Shown here: piece after piece, positions 1 to 11,919 of the stretch
How positions within the stretch are numbered: position 1 is the stretch's first letter
How the letters are laid out: the number at the start of each line of letters is the position of its first letter
Source: Brachycybe producta
Lineage: Eukaryota > Arthropoda > Diplopoda > Playtdesmida > Andrognathidae
Reading direction: 5' to 3'
Assembly (NCBI GenBank): GCA_036925085.1
Contig: JAUPFP010000022.1
Span: 1,689,501 to 1,753,500, forward strand
DNA: 64,000 nt
Notes under the pieces: generated by a model
Database searches by the model: none
The model's input: the letters and a program-made list of their open reading frames with translations, nothing else
What the model was told of the DNA's origin: nothing
Made by a program: the position numbers and the translations under genes

Positions 1-824
1 ATTGAAAAATTTGGTTACTCTCTTGCCTTTTTCGGAAATAACATTAGGAAGAAACTGAAAGTGTTTTAGAAATTAGAACAGTAACTGAATCATAGACCGT
101 CTGTTTAAAGTTGGGTGTATTTTCAAATTGAACAAAAAAAAAAAGCTTATGTTAAATTTTTTTTAATATCAACACGAAAATTACACTTAAGTGATTCAGC
201 TACCCTTCTAGTTTCTAAAAACACTTTCTAAGTTTTTCTCAATGTTGCACTTGAAAGACGAAATAAAGAACATTTAAGAGAAACAAAGTATTTCAGAAAC
301 TAGAAGAGTAAACAAATCATTGAAGGAGATTTTGCATTTTGACATCTTTAAAAATGAACTTTTTTTAATGGAAATTTAAAATGCGCCAATTTCACTTAAA
401 AATGGTCATAAAACGATCATTTTAAAAATAGTAACATGAAATATCTTAAATAAATTCGGTTATTTTTCTAGTTTTTAAAACACTTTCCAGTTTCTCTCAA
501 GTGTGAAGCCGTTTTCTTTCAGTGCATATTAATAGACTTTAATATTAAAGTGAACTCATTTCCATTCTCAATCAATCGTGTCAACAATTCAATTAAAAAG
601 AGACGAATAAATTACTAATTAATGCAACAATAAAATCCTGTTTCTGAATATACAGTACTTCAATAAATGTTTACTTGAGATTTGACACGAAATTGAAAGT
701 AAACCAGAAAAACAACAACCTTATCCCCTTTTTATCAAACAATAATTTGCCTATAAATTAGGCTAAAACTAAAAAAAAAAAAACACTAAATTCAGCTAAA
801 ACTCTAATAAAAAGCAAAATTTAT
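1..824. repeat. AT-rich gene-free stretch with family F foldback remnants
   Basis: No coding region is seen. Several degenerate pieces of the family F foldback repeat are visible (around 40-110, 190-310 and 440-530), recognisable by the paired motifs GAAACTAGAA and CTAGTTTCTAAA together with CTTGAAAG. Orientation alternates, as expected for palindromic elements that have decayed. Confidence 0.5.
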
Positions 825-1217
825 CTAATACATTTGTACACACACACACATGAGTTAAATGAATTTAAATTAAATGTGTTTAGGTGAATTTATACGGAAT
901 CCAGTTAAGGACAGGAACACCAAATAAAAATTGACTTTTATTATTAATATTTTAAAATTGAAATACTAAATCAATATTTTAATGTCAATACTTTATATAT
1001 AGGATATTTAAGTAAATTAACTCAATATTTTCAGATTATTAACTCAATATTTTCAGATTATTAACTCAACATTTTCAGATTATTAACTCAATATGTTCAG
1101 ATTATTAACTGAATAAATTAAATTCGACATATTGTTTGTTGGTCCTTCACAGGGCTCTGTAGAAGACGTTAATTATTTAAATGCATTTAAATTATCAGCT
1201 GTGTGTATTAGGTGTTA
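825..1217 (-). mobile_element. MITE family C, copy 1
   Basis: One of about ten copies of a 300-340 bp non-coding element. The ends are imperfect inverted repeats, TAATACCTAGTACACACACC at one end and a GTACACACACACATGAGTTA type sequence at the other. An internal landmark is ACAGAGCCCTGTGAAGGAC. Here the element lies inverted relative to the copy at 10965. Internally there is a small tandem repeat of ATTAACTCAATATTTTCAG at 1018-1110. Confidence 0.75.
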
Positions 1218-1534
1218 TACTTTGTACACACACACGTGTTAAATAAATTCAAATTAAATGTGTTTAGGTAAATTATACGGAATCCAGTTAAGGACACATC
1301 AACACCAAATAAAAATTGACTTTATTATTAATATTTTAAATTGAAATACTAAATCACTATTTTTGTCAATAGTTTATCTTATTATATTTAAGTTAATTAA
1401 CTTAATATTTTCAGATTATTAACTGAATAATCTGAATTCGACGACATATTGTTCGCTTGTCCTTCACAGGGCTCTGTAGAACACGTTTATTATTTAAATG
1501 CATTTAAATTATCAGCTGTGTGTACTAGGTATAA
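1213..1534 (-). mobile_element. MITE family C, copy 2 (abuts copy 1)
   Basis: A second family C copy directly follows the first in the same orientation, sharing a few bases at the junction. This suggests insertion at or next to the end of an existing copy, or a tandem duplication. It carries the GGGCTCTGTAGAACACG landmark and ends in GTGTGTACTAGGTATAAC. Confidence 0.75.
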
Positions 1535-4500
1535 CTTAACAGAAATGCCGATTAACTTTCATGATCAAAATTAAGAGAAACTACAAAGTGTTTTAGAAAC
1601 TAGAATGGGTAGCTCAATCACTTAACAGTATTTGTTAAGTAAGCCTACTATTTTCATGTTTTGATATTTTTCAAAATAAACTTTACAGACATAAATTTAA
1701 AAATTTAAACTGACATAAGAAAAGCTTATTTTGAAAGATGTCAATATGAATTCAAAGGGTAGTAATTAATTATTGAAGCTCAATTCTCATATAAATATTT
1801 GAATCTTTTTTTTTTTAAAAAAAAACTATAACGTCGAATTCAGAGAGGGAAAAAAATACTTAAAATTTCATGTTTTTGTGGTATTTTTTAAAGTATGATT
1901 TCAACTTTTTTTTGTTTTATTATGGCTCAATTTTTTTTTTAAATAAATATGGCATCATTTCCTTTTTTTGAAAATACCTAATATGTAAAATAATAAATAG
2001 ATAATAATGTGAGAATATATTCCACGCTCTCAATAATAAATAAGAATTAAAGCATTTACTTTGAAAAGAAACTTTAGCCCACTACTTACTTCTACTACTA
2101 CTAAGCCTTTTAATTTAGTATTTTGACACAAAACCTTTTTTAACCCACTTTTCAAACAACTAATTTTTTTCCAAAATTAAAAAAAAAACACCCAACACGA
2201 AAAACACATTTTAAGCCCACACGACTTAAAATCAAATTGAAATCAAAAAGGCAACATATAAATATATATATTGCTTATTTCACTGAAGAGCAACTAAAAT
2301 AAATTATTATTATCGGAGCAAACTGTTTGCTTTTCTCGCCAAATTTCTCATTAAAACTGTTGCGAATTCTCTCCTTTTGAAATGGATTTGTCTCGAATTA
2401 AATTGGTGACTTAAGTTGCTCGTCACGACGTCACAGTTTACAGCAACAAATTGCTGGGGGGCAGACGTGACAAAACATGTGCACATTCCAATCAAACAAA
2501 CTAAAAGTTCAGCAATTAATGTTGACCACGTAAATTACTGATAAAATTACATTGCTCAGTAATTAAAATAACATATAGAAAAATAATTAAATTAATTTAA
2601 TAAGAACTTTGAAAGTTAATTAGAAACTAGAATTGTACATAAATGAAACCTTTAAGTTGGTTTTAAAGTGTAAACGACTCTTCAAACTCTGGTCATTGTC
2701 TTTTTAGGAGCAATATTAGGAGAAACTTGAACGTCTTTTATAAACTAGAAAGGGCATTTATGAGCAGCTTCAATTATCACAAAATTTCTTGATTTTGCTC
2801 CACCTTCGATCAAGTAAAAATAAAAATTGTGAATTTAAAACTGTCATAAGAAATCGTCCTATTAATACAATTACTCTTCTAGTTTCTAATATACTTTCAA
2901 TCTCTTTTTATATTCCAAATTGTTTTCTTTTCATTTGCATATTTTGCAAATGGCTACTTTAAAAAAAAGTATGAAATGAACCTACCAAAATAAAATTAAC
3001 AGCTGAATTGAAGAAACATCAGAAAATTAATCCAATAATCCAAAATAAAACAAAATGGCCGCCGTTTTTCTTAAAGTTTTCACTTTTTTTTAAAAAAAAA
3101 GCACTTTTCTTCAAATGTGTCCATTCCTAATAAAAAGCGAAATCAAAATGGACGTTAAAAAGAAAAATCTTGATTCCTATTTGTTTTAAAACTTTTTTCT
3201 GACACCACCACCACCTTTAAGTTGCCACAAAGGCATGACAATAAATTAACAACAAAAAAACATTTCAAATTATTGCAATCATTGAGGCAAATCCTCACCA
3301 CAACTTGTTGGTCCATTCAACTCAGGATGTTCACAATACACATTTTTTTTTCTACTTCTGTATATATGAATGTATACTTCAGAGGTTAATTATTAAAAAA
3401 ACACGACACAAATGACGTCACAAAAACATACACCTGAATAGGGATATCCCTATTGTGACATCATAAAAATACAAAAAAAAATAACAGCCAGTAGTAAAAT
3501 GTGACCTCTGATTACAAAAAAAAAAAACCCTCAAAGTCAATTTCCACCTACACTTTTTTTTTATTTTGTTGCAAATATCCAATGGCTTTCTAGGAAATTC
3601 CAATGTCCAATGACTTTTCTAGTAAATTAAATGCAAATGTTTTGAAGTCTTTGAAGAAGAACATCAAACACCAACAAGACTTGAAACAACAAGTGAAATG
3701 ATTTTTTTTTTTGCTTTCAAACCACTTTGATTGCATTTTAGGTTCAAATTCAAGAAGAAAACTTGGCACTTAAATTAACAAATATTGAATTTTAAATATA
3801 ATTCAATTCAATTCAATTCAAAATTAAATCAATTTAATTTCAATATAATTGAATTTTTAAAAAATAACCAGTACTCAAATGCTACCTCTGATACAAAAAA
3901 ATGCCCTTAAAGTCAATTTCCACCTACACATTTGACCAAAATGACTTTTCTAGTAAATTAAATGCAAATGTTAAAAAGTCTTTGAAGAACAACATCACAC
4001 ACAAGATTTTAAACAAGTGAAATGATTTTTAAAACTTGTACAAGTCTTTTTTTGCTTTCAAACAACTGGATTGCATTTTCGGCTTAAATTCAAGATAAAA
4101 ACTCAGTATTTCTGAATTTAAAACTTGAACTCTCTAATCCGGGTGCTAACATAAATCAATTTTTTAAGTGTACTTAATAAAACAAAGTTTTTCTATGTTT
4201 GAACATTGTTCAGAGAAAAAGAGTTCAAGTGACAAGTTTTCATTTCTTGAATTTGCACCTTTATCTATGTGTAGGTGTTTCTATATTTGTTGTGTGTGTT
4301 GTGCATTTTAGCAGCAAAAACTCTATTCAATCTCAATGTTGCATACGATTTTTGCTCTGTTTGTAAAAAAAAAACCCACCCAAAACTAAATTTTGTTTTC
4401 TAAAATAAAAAAAGTACCGGACAAACACACAAAAAAGACAAATAAAAAAGAAAGGACACAAAAAATTTCCCCACGCGAACCAGTAAATTAAGCAAAAATA

Positions 4501-5337
4501 ATACAGGAAACTGGTTTCTTAAATCACAATTTAGATTTTTTAAAAAAAGTTCGCTTTTTGTTTTCAATAGCTTAAACTATATTTTTTTGGTTAGCTAAAA
4601 AGTTGAACTAATTCTAAAAAAAAAAAGTCGTGAAGTTTTTTATCAGTTTGCTTGTTAAATATATAGAAAATATACACAATGTTTCTAAAGTCAATGACAA
4701 GTCAAACTAAGATCTAATCCTTTCGGTTAATTTTGAGAAAATTTGTGTTTTTCAGAAAAAAAAAAATTCCAAACTAGAATAGTTATTGATAATGCTTTAA
4801 GTTTTTTCATGATGATATCTTTCAAAATAAACTTTTTATGACAGTTCGTAAAAGACAAAAATATTTTTTTTCATGAAAATTCAATGAAAAAAAAAACCCA
4901 AAAATGGGTCATTTTTCAAACTGAACTATAAAATTGTTTATTTTTTAAAATATTGCCATGAAAAAACTTTTAACATAATCTTTTATTATTCTAGTTTTTA
5001 AAACAATGTGAATTTTGTTTTTCTCGTAATTTTGTTTCTTAAAAAAAGTTTATTGACGTTTTTGCTTCCAAACTGTCCAAAAACATCTATGGAGCTTAAC
5101 AATAGCCACTAAAAACAAAATAAACATCTACTGAGCCACCTTATGAAATATCCATTTCAATCTAAATTGTGGCACACCCTGTATCCGTATCTAATTAGTA
5201 CAGAAAAGGATGAAGTGAATCAGCTGTTTCTTTTTAAATTTCCTTAAAAGCAGAAGAAGCAATTAACATTTTACAATGTTAAAACATTAAAACATTTTGT
5301 TCAATCATTCTTGAACAGTTTTCATATAACAGTATAA
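1535..5337. other. Gene-free AT-rich stretch with degraded repeats
   Basis: No open frame with a recognisable product or paired splice signals. Contents: family F fragments near 1555-1720 and 2640-2930, two related blocks near 3480-3720 and 3860-4100 sharing GTCAATTTCCACCTACAC and CTTTGAAGAA-type segments (a direct duplication of about 220 bp), and a family D fragment at 4730-5146. Confidence 0.45.
4730..5146. mobile_element. MITE family D, partial copy
   Basis: Shares the family D core (ATGATATCTTTCAAAATAAA, then the reverse half with CATTCTAGTTTTTAAAACA-like sequence) and one end resembling GAGCCACCTTA. The other GGTGGCT end is not visible, so the copy is probably truncated. Confidence 0.5.
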
Positions 5338-5744
5338 TTGGGGTGCATTCAGAAACTAAAACATGTTACTTTATGCTGTAAAGAATATAGAATGGCGATT
5401 GCAATCATCTTCTACACAATTCTTTACAAGAACAAAATTTGCCGGATGTGCTTGATTTTTAACAGACATTTTCTTAAATATGAGGCTATAGAAAGTCTCA
5501 TATATACAATGAGAGACCTACATAGGCCTATACATTCTTTACATTCTGACACTCACACAGAATTAGTCACCATATTAAATTCAATCTTCTCGAGAAAGCA
5601 AGTAGGGTGGATTAAGATGTATGCTGGCTTTCTTGAAAAAAGTGCTAACATAATTTACAGACACCCACATACTGTATTTTTTACTGGCTTTTTCTGCTTT
5701 CTTTACTGTTAATAGCTTTTAATTTAGTTTCTGAATGCACCCAA
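5338..5744 (+). mobile_element. 407-bp TIR element carrying a 124-codon open frame
   Basis: Near-perfect terminal inverted repeats of about 20 bp (GGGTGCATTCAGAAACTAAA and its complement) bound the segment. Inside, 5338-5712 is open for 124 codons, hydrophobic and Lys/Cys-rich near its start, with no transposase motif that I recognise. The frame begins inside the left TIR, so it is probably fortuitous or a relic. The flanks TATAA and TTATAAT are similar, but a clean target duplication is not evident. Seen once in the window. Confidence 0.6.
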
Positions 5745-5791
5745 GTTATAATTGCTTGATAATTTATAAGTGTAATTTTCCTGAAAAATTC

Positions 5792-5998
5792 ACAGGCATT
5801 TAAGAAATCGGGAAGAACTTCAGTTGGCTCCGCCCTTTTTATGACGACCGGTAACTTCTAATTGGTTTATTGTGTGGTTCGACGTTGAAAAGGGCGGAGC
5901 ATATGACGTCAGACTACATAACCAACCAATTAGAAGTTGCCGTTCGTCATAAAAAGGGCGGAGCCAACTGAAGTTCTTCCCGATTTCTAAATGCCTTT
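5792..5998. mobile_element. MITE family A, copy 1 (CAGGCA palindrome)
   Basis: About 207 bp and near-palindromic. Ends are ACAGGCA and TGCCTTT. Each arm carries GGCTCCGCCC/GGGCGGAGCC, and the centre carries TGACGTCA and CCAATTAGAAGTTGC. The flanks share AAAAATTC, consistent with an 8-9 bp target duplication. Non-coding; it needs a transposase encoded elsewhere. Confidence 0.85.
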
Positions 5999-6540
5999 AA
6001 AAATTCTACTATAAACTATGATCAAACCAACATTGACCTGCAAAGTACAACGTTTTTCCTATGAAAATTATCAAACGTATTGTAATTAATTTCTATATAA
6101 ATTCAAATATATTTCAATTTAAACCTCATAATATTTTAAAAGTAGACAAACAAATTCTATGAGAAATTTCAAATTATGCAAAATTGTCTATATATTAATA
6201 AGCATTCTTGTGGTCACATATTCAAATTGTTCAAACCAATGAAAATTCAATAAAAACTTGAATGAAAGTGACTGTCCAATACAATTAACATGTGAGGCCA
6301 TTGGAAGTTATGGTGAAAAAAAATAAAAGTTCAGGTTAACAAAGGTTCTTATAAGAAGAGGGCAATGAACGTCTATGGCATAAAAGTAAAATTTATTACT
6401 TAACTTAAAAATACAACAAAGAATCGCTTGACTTATTATAACCAAAAAAAAAAAGAAACTGTTGTAATAACCTCGGAAATTATTTTTTAAAATTTCATAT
6501 AAAAAGTTTTATAATTGATTCAACTTTTTTTTTTATTAAT

Positions 6541-6886
6541 ATCTAAGATGGTTTTAAAGTGTAAACGCCTCTGAAATTCTTGATTATTTTATCTTTTATG
6601 ACAGCAAAATTAAGAGAAACTTGAAAGTGTTTTTTTTTAAAAAAAACTAGAATGGTAACTCAATTTGTACTTCAAGAAATTTTCATGTTGATATCTTTCA
6701 AAATATGCTTTTTATGCGAGTTTGAAAATGTCCCAACTTTAAGCAGTCGATATTTATTAATTTTTGTTCAACAAAAAGTTTATTTTGAAAAATATAACAA
6801 TATGAAAATACCCTTTAAGTGATTAAGTAATGAGCTTACCCTTCTAGTTTTTTAAAAAAAAAAACACTTTCAAGTTTCCCTTGATT
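6541..6886. repeat. Foldback repeat family F, fairly complete copy
   Basis: A good example of the commonest repeat in the window. It starts with TAAGATGGTTTTAAAGTGTA, continues with GAAACTTGAAAGTG, an ACTAGAATGGTAACTCAAT-type segment and TGATATCTTTCAAAATA, then runs back through the complementary half to CTTCTAGTTTTT. It is then interrupted by the family A copy at 6887. Confidence 0.65.
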
Positions 6887-7080
6887 ACAGGCAATTAGAA
6901 AACGGGATGAACAGAAGTTGGCTCCGCCCTTTTTATGACGACCGGCAACTTCTAATTGGTTCGTTGTGTGGTTCGTGACATCATGTGACATCAGACTACA
7001 AAACCAACCAATTAGAAGTTGCCAGTCATCATGAAAAGGGCGGAGCCAACTTCTGTTCATCCCGTTTTCTAATTACCTGT
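6887..7080. mobile_element. MITE family A, copy 2, with 9-bp target duplication
   Basis: 194 bp, ends ACAGGCA and TACCTGT. Flanked by CCCTTGATT on the left and CTCTTGATT on the right, a 9-bp target duplication with one mismatch. It sits inside the family F repeat, so it is the younger insertion. The central GC-box-like GGGCGG and CCAATTAG motifs are kept; the central CRE-like motif is altered to TGACATCA. Confidence 0.88.
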
Positions 7081-8929
7081 CTCTTGATTGTGCTCCCTTA
7101 AAAATCGGCTGTTCATAAACCATCTTAAATTACCTTTATGTTCAAATTTACCAAAATCATTGTAATTTTTTTAATTGCAAAATTATGGTTATTATTAATT
7201 TATATATTAATTAATTATTTAGGTGAAAACTTTTTAAGGGGAAATTTTAAATAGTTTATTTGCCATTGACTTTCAAGCGTTTAATAACTAAAAGAAAGTG
7301 AGGGTAAAAAAAAACTGGAAATATTAATATGTTTATAAATAAATATAAAGTGTATAAATAACAAATAAAAATCTCACTTATTAATAATATCCACCCTTCA
7401 GGCTTTGAAAAAGCTACATTTTTCATTGTAGTTGATCATGATAATAAAACAATGACCACAAAGAACAACAATAATAATTTTTACCACCTTGCAAACTTCG
7501 GCCTAAATACAAGAAACAACAAAAAAACAACACTTGAACTTCATTTAAAATAAACCTCAAAAATCAAGAATTTTCCAATAGAAAACCCTCTATTTTTTTA
7601 TAAAGCTCCTTTGCATACTTTTCTTCTTCTTAATATATTAAGAACCTTAAACAGAGAGTTCAAGTACCAAGTGTCCCTCTTGAATTTAAGCCTTACTTAT
7701 TGTATTGCTGAAATGAATGGAATTCTATGCACGTGTTATGAATTTCATTAAAATTCACAGAAGTGTGGATTATAAACTTGTTATTATGCCGGGTACACAC
7801 TTGCAGGGTGTTCGAAAAGTCTGGAACCAATGAAAGACATGTTTTTGTCTTTAAGAGCCCAGATACTCCAGACATTCCAGAGTTGCAGGAATGCGGGTGT
7901 CATGAGATTTGCTCAAATAGTTGTAGCAACAAAGCGGCAATTCGAAACATTATAAATTTACCTTAATTGGTTTAATACCTGTAAAACATATTAAGGAATA
8001 AACCCAATTTTAAAAAAACCGAGATGTAGCTAGCAAAATGGACCTTTTTGAAGTCAATGGTGTTTAACATGGATGTCAAGCAAATTAGCATAATTCTAAA
8101 TTGTATAAAATCATAACCCCCTTTAACCCCCTTTGCAACCCAAAAATATTGGCTCGAGGTTACAGTTCTCCTAGAGTTACCCTAGTGTTTTAGGTTAATT
8201 CTATTCTAATTCTAATTGTAAAAAGTATAATTCACTTTGCCCTAATTATTCCTCTAGTATGCACTAGGCTTCATTTTTAAAGCACCTAGTTTGGCAATTT
8301 CTACTCTTTTCAGAAGTAAAGTTACAAAATTTCTCAGAAAAATTGCAGCACTTTGAACTTCTTTTTTACTTTTTAGTATTTTACCTTCAAGAAGACATAA
8401 TAAGATTTCTCTTTAAATTACATAGTTGCTATGCAAACAGTTAGCCCCAATTTATTCTAATTATTTTGTGTGTGTGTTTTTAAGTAAATGTTAAGATAGA
8501 CCAAATTGAATCCTTATTTAAAAAACAAGTGTTTTGTGTAGGAGTTAGTTTCGTAGGCGTCTGACACAACAAGTGGATTTATTTGTGGGGATGTGTCTCC
8601 AGAAACCTATTTGTTACATGACCATTTTTGGTCAAGATTTCAATTCTCTATTAAGACGAATACCATTGGCCCCCTTTAACAACCCACATTTCAGGACATA
8701 AAAAAAAAGTTATGTCTATTTCAGAAACATAAAAAAAATTCTTTCTTATGATTGGAGAATTGGAAAAAAAACAAAAAACAATTACAATTGTCTGAAAAAA
8801 TAATTATAATAGATTTCAAAATAAGATAAGAATTAAGAAATCAGGAGATATTTTTTTTAAAAAATCAAGTTCGGGTAGAATTTCATAAAGGACACACCTG
8901 GTTATTTATTGTCTGCATTTCAGAAACAA
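7081..8929. other. Gene-free AT-rich stretch
   Basis: No supported gene. A transposon-terminus-like motif GGGTGTTCGAAAAGTC lies at 7806-7821, but no second end was found. A 67-codon open frame at 7763-7966 covers it and has no recognisable product. The rest is AT-rich sequence with scattered A and T runs. Confidence 0.4.
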
Positions 8930-9590
8930 AAACTTGAAAATATATATATTTTTTTTAAAAAAGTAGAAGAGTAACTTTAATCACTTTAAGGGTATTTTAA
9001 TGTTGATATTTTTAAAATTAACCTTTTTTTTTGGACAATTTGATTCAATGGCCAATTTTGAAGTATTTTTTTTTTTTCTAAAAAGTTATTTTATAAAATT
9101 CAACCCTTTTAATTTTACTCTTCTAGTTTCTAAAACGCTTTTCTTTAAATGTAGATTAAACGTCCATCCGAACTCTGGTTACTCTGTCTTTCAGGAGCAA
9201 CATTAACCCCACCATACTAAATTTAAAATCTACTAAAAAAAACGTTGCTTAAAATAAAGTTAAGCTTAAACCATGACGAAAGACAAACGACTGTATAGTA
9301 AATCTAGGAAGAGTTTTTAAGTTTAGCTTTGTTTTAAGGCTTAAGTAACATTTTAGAATATGACCATAAGAGACACTTGAAAAATATTTTACAAACTAGA
9401 AGGGCAGCTCAATCAATCAAGGCTTCTTTCATGTTCATATCTTTTAAAATAAACTTTTTTTATGCGAGTTAAAAGTTTATTTTTAAATATATAAATATAG
9501 AAAATACGTGTACTACAGTATTAAGTGGATTCAAGCAACTGTTCTAGTTTTTAACACACTTAATGTTGCTTTCCGAAACGTAGAATAAAG
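8930..9590. repeat. Foldback repeat family F, two degraded copies
   Basis: Two family F copies at about 8930-9200 and 9360-9560. They are recognised by AGAAGAGTAACTTTAATCAC and CTTCTAGTTTCTAAAACGC in the first, and ACTAGAAGGGCAGCTCAATC and TGTTCTAGTTTTTAACACAC in the second. Confidence 0.55.
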
Positions 9591-9593
9591 GTT

Positions 9594-9765
9594 GTCCTAT
9601 ACGAGACCGGTTCGAATCGGAAAGGAAAATTCCGAAAGGAATAAAACCAAAGAACACGATAGGGCCTAAACCCGCGTTAGGCCCGGACAGAATTGGCACG
9701 GTGTAAAGACAGCGACCAGCATGCGTCCGGCTTCGAGCCGGTCAAGTGTGGAAAAACCTTAACCA
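9594..9765 (+). repeat. GC-rich islet with a pol III B-box-like motif
   Basis: About 170 bp, much richer in GC than its surroundings. It contains GGTTCGAATCG (close to the RNA polymerase III B-box consensus GGTTCGANNCC) at 9608 and a second GGCTTCGAGCC at 9730. A tRNA-derived SINE fragment is one possibility, but no A box at the proper distance and no clover-leaf were found, and the element occurs once here, so the class is uncertain. Confidence 0.35.
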
Positions 9766-9961
9766 GTTTCTAAAAATCAGCTTTTCATAATTACATTCTA
9801 ATTGTTCTGCTTCATTTGCATATTTTGCAATGAAATAAATACTTTGATAAAATGAATACATTTTTTTAAATAGAAATATACTTACATCAATTTTTAGTAT
9901 TGATAAGACAATGAATAATATTTTATATTTTCCTAAGAGATCAATTTAAAAATATTAATAA

Positions 9962-10516
9962 ACTAGTGGGGTAACCCGTCATAAATGACGGGAGCAAAAA
10001 ATTCACAGGCAAACGTCCCCAGCATTAGAATTTCTTTTAATCCGCCCTATTATGACGTCAGACCAAGTAACAAACCCAATTAGAAATTGATGACGTTCAT
10101 AAAAGAGCTGAGTAAAAGAAATTCTAATGCTGGGCACAATTGCTACTATTATCCCCTCCCTTCCCTTTTTATATTTGAAAGAGAAATAAGATTTTCATTT
10201 TCTCTGGTGTGCGCATGCGCGTCGTTTTTTTTTTGCGCGTCCTTTCATTTCAATTTCAGTCACCCCCTCCCACTTTTCCCCCCTCCACGTTTCTCTCTCT
10301 CCTCCCCCTTCTACACTTTCCAACCTTTTTCCCCTCTCCAATTTAATATCAATGGGGTTCTTGGATGGGGAGTGTGCAACATATAGTTGACCTTGAGAAA
10401 AAAAAGCGGTTCATTTATTCATTTAAATTTATATAAATTCCGACGTGGTTCAAGGGTTAAAACGTTACTCACAGCAAAAGGAATCACAGACGGGGCTTAA
10501 TATATATATAATCATA
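9962..10516 (+). mobile_element. Repeat family B, copy 1 (composite, ends in TA repeats)
   Basis: Starts ACTAGTGGGGTAACCCGTCA, followed by a short perfect palindrome CCCGTCATAAATGACGGG. Next comes a captured palindrome with CACAGGCA ends (about 10012-10134), then a C/T-rich tract, GTGCGCATGCGCGTC, CCTCTCCAATTTAATATCA, AGTTGACCTTGAGAAAAA, and finally ACAGACGGGGCTTAATATAT. Copies 2 to 4 are at 26104, 57171 and 55441. No protein of its own; the 99-codon open frame inside is compositional. Confidence 0.75.
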
Positions 10517-10964
10517 AATTAGTGCAAAATTAACAATTACAACACAAAACTTACTTGCAAATACTGCTAAGTAGAAAAATACGTTTTTTAAAAAAAATCT
10601 GTTTGCAAAAACTGTCACCTAGATTTATTTTAATAAAAAAAACAATTAAAACCCGGCGTTTTTAAGACAAAAAACAACTTATTAAAATTTTTTAGTGCAT
10701 TGAAGCTTACCAATGATATCATTAAAAAGATTACCACAAGAATAAAATAATGTGCACATAAATCCCATCATAAAAATGCAAAATTTCTAAAGAAAAAAAA
10801 ATACAAAGTTAAAATAAAACATTTGGCTAACAAGTCAATTTTGCTAACAAAAAAAGTACAAACAAACAAAATTTACAAACTAGAAACATAAACCTTATTT
10901 AGAAGCAACTTTAAGAAAAAACAAATTCATAGTGATGTTAGAAACTAGAATAGTAGACGTATAG
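10517..10964. other. AT-rich gap, nothing recognised
   Basis: A-rich sequence without repeats that match other families and without splice-like coding signals. Confidence 0.5.
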
Positions 10965-11300
10965 TAATACCTAGTACGCACACACACCTGATAATTTAAA
11001 TGCATTTAAATAATAAATGTGTTCTACAGAGCCCTGTGAAGGACAAACAAACAATATGTCGTCGAATTCAATTTATTCAGTTAATAATCTTGAAAATATT
11101 GAGTTAATACTTAAATATAATTAGATAAACTATTGACATTAAAATATTGATTTAGTATTTCAATTTTAAAATATTAATAATTAAAGTCAATTTTTATTTG
11201 GTGTTTACATGTCCTTAACTGGATTCCGTATAATTCACCTAAACACATTTAATTTGAATTCATTTAACTCATGTGTGTGTGTGTGTGTACAAAGTATTAG
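10965..11300 (+). mobile_element. MITE family C, copy 3
   Basis: Full-length copy from TAATACCTAGTACGCAC to GTGTGTACAAAGTATTA. The ACAGAGCCCTGTGAAGGAC landmark is at about 11028. Inverted ends are visible over about 40 bp with mismatches. A TA or TAA target is plausible but cannot be told apart from the end sequence. Confidence 0.8.
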
Positions 11301-11319
11301 AGGCTAAAAAGTAATTTCA

Positions 11320-11800
11320 TGAAAAATTATCTTACAAAATAAACTTTTAAAATGGCAATTTGAAAATTATTTATTTCAATTTAATCATATTTATTAAACT
11401 GTCATAAAACGTTTACTTATGATAAAAGTAGGTTTTGTGACAAATACTTTTAAAATAAACTTTTTCTAAATGAAAATTTGATATTTACGAACAGCTGGGT
11501 TTCGATTAGAGAGCAACTAGAAAGAATTTTTTTTTAGAAACTAGAAGGGTAACTAAATCAGTAATTAAGAAATTTATTTTCACGTTGATATCTTTCAAAA
11601 TACACTTTCTTATAAGCAAAAATTTAAAAAAAAATAGCATCCTGCATAAAGTTGTATCATTTTGAAACTCTTGACATAGAAAGTTTATTTTGAACGATAT
11701 CAACATGAAAATACCCACTTAAAATACCCCCTTCTAGTTTCTAAAACACATTCAAGTTTCTATTCATTTTCGTACCTGAAAGACAGAATTAATCAAATTT
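11320..11800. repeat. Foldback repeat family F copies
   Basis: Contains GAAACTAGAAGGGTAACT, TGATATCTTTCAAAATACAC, the complementary half GAACGATATCAACATGAAAA and CTTCTAGTTTCTAAAACAC, in the usual order. The open frame 11506-11718 on the minus strand is part of this palindrome and is not a gene. Confidence 0.6.
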
Positions 11801-11919
11801 CTAGAAGTGTTTAACACTTTAAAATCACCTAATATAATGTTTAAATTTGATTAATTCCAAACTGACATTAAAGTTAATTTTAAAAAAATATCATTATTCT
11901 TAATGTTGCTTACTAAAAG

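Noticed and set aside
7797-7966. Transposon end GGGTGTTCGAAAAGTC with a 67-codon frame
   Set aside because: No matching second end or further copies in the window, and the frame has no recognisable product.
9604-9630. tRNA gene suggested by the B-box-like GGTTCGAATCG
   Set aside because: No acceptor-stem pairing or anticodon arm could be built around it.
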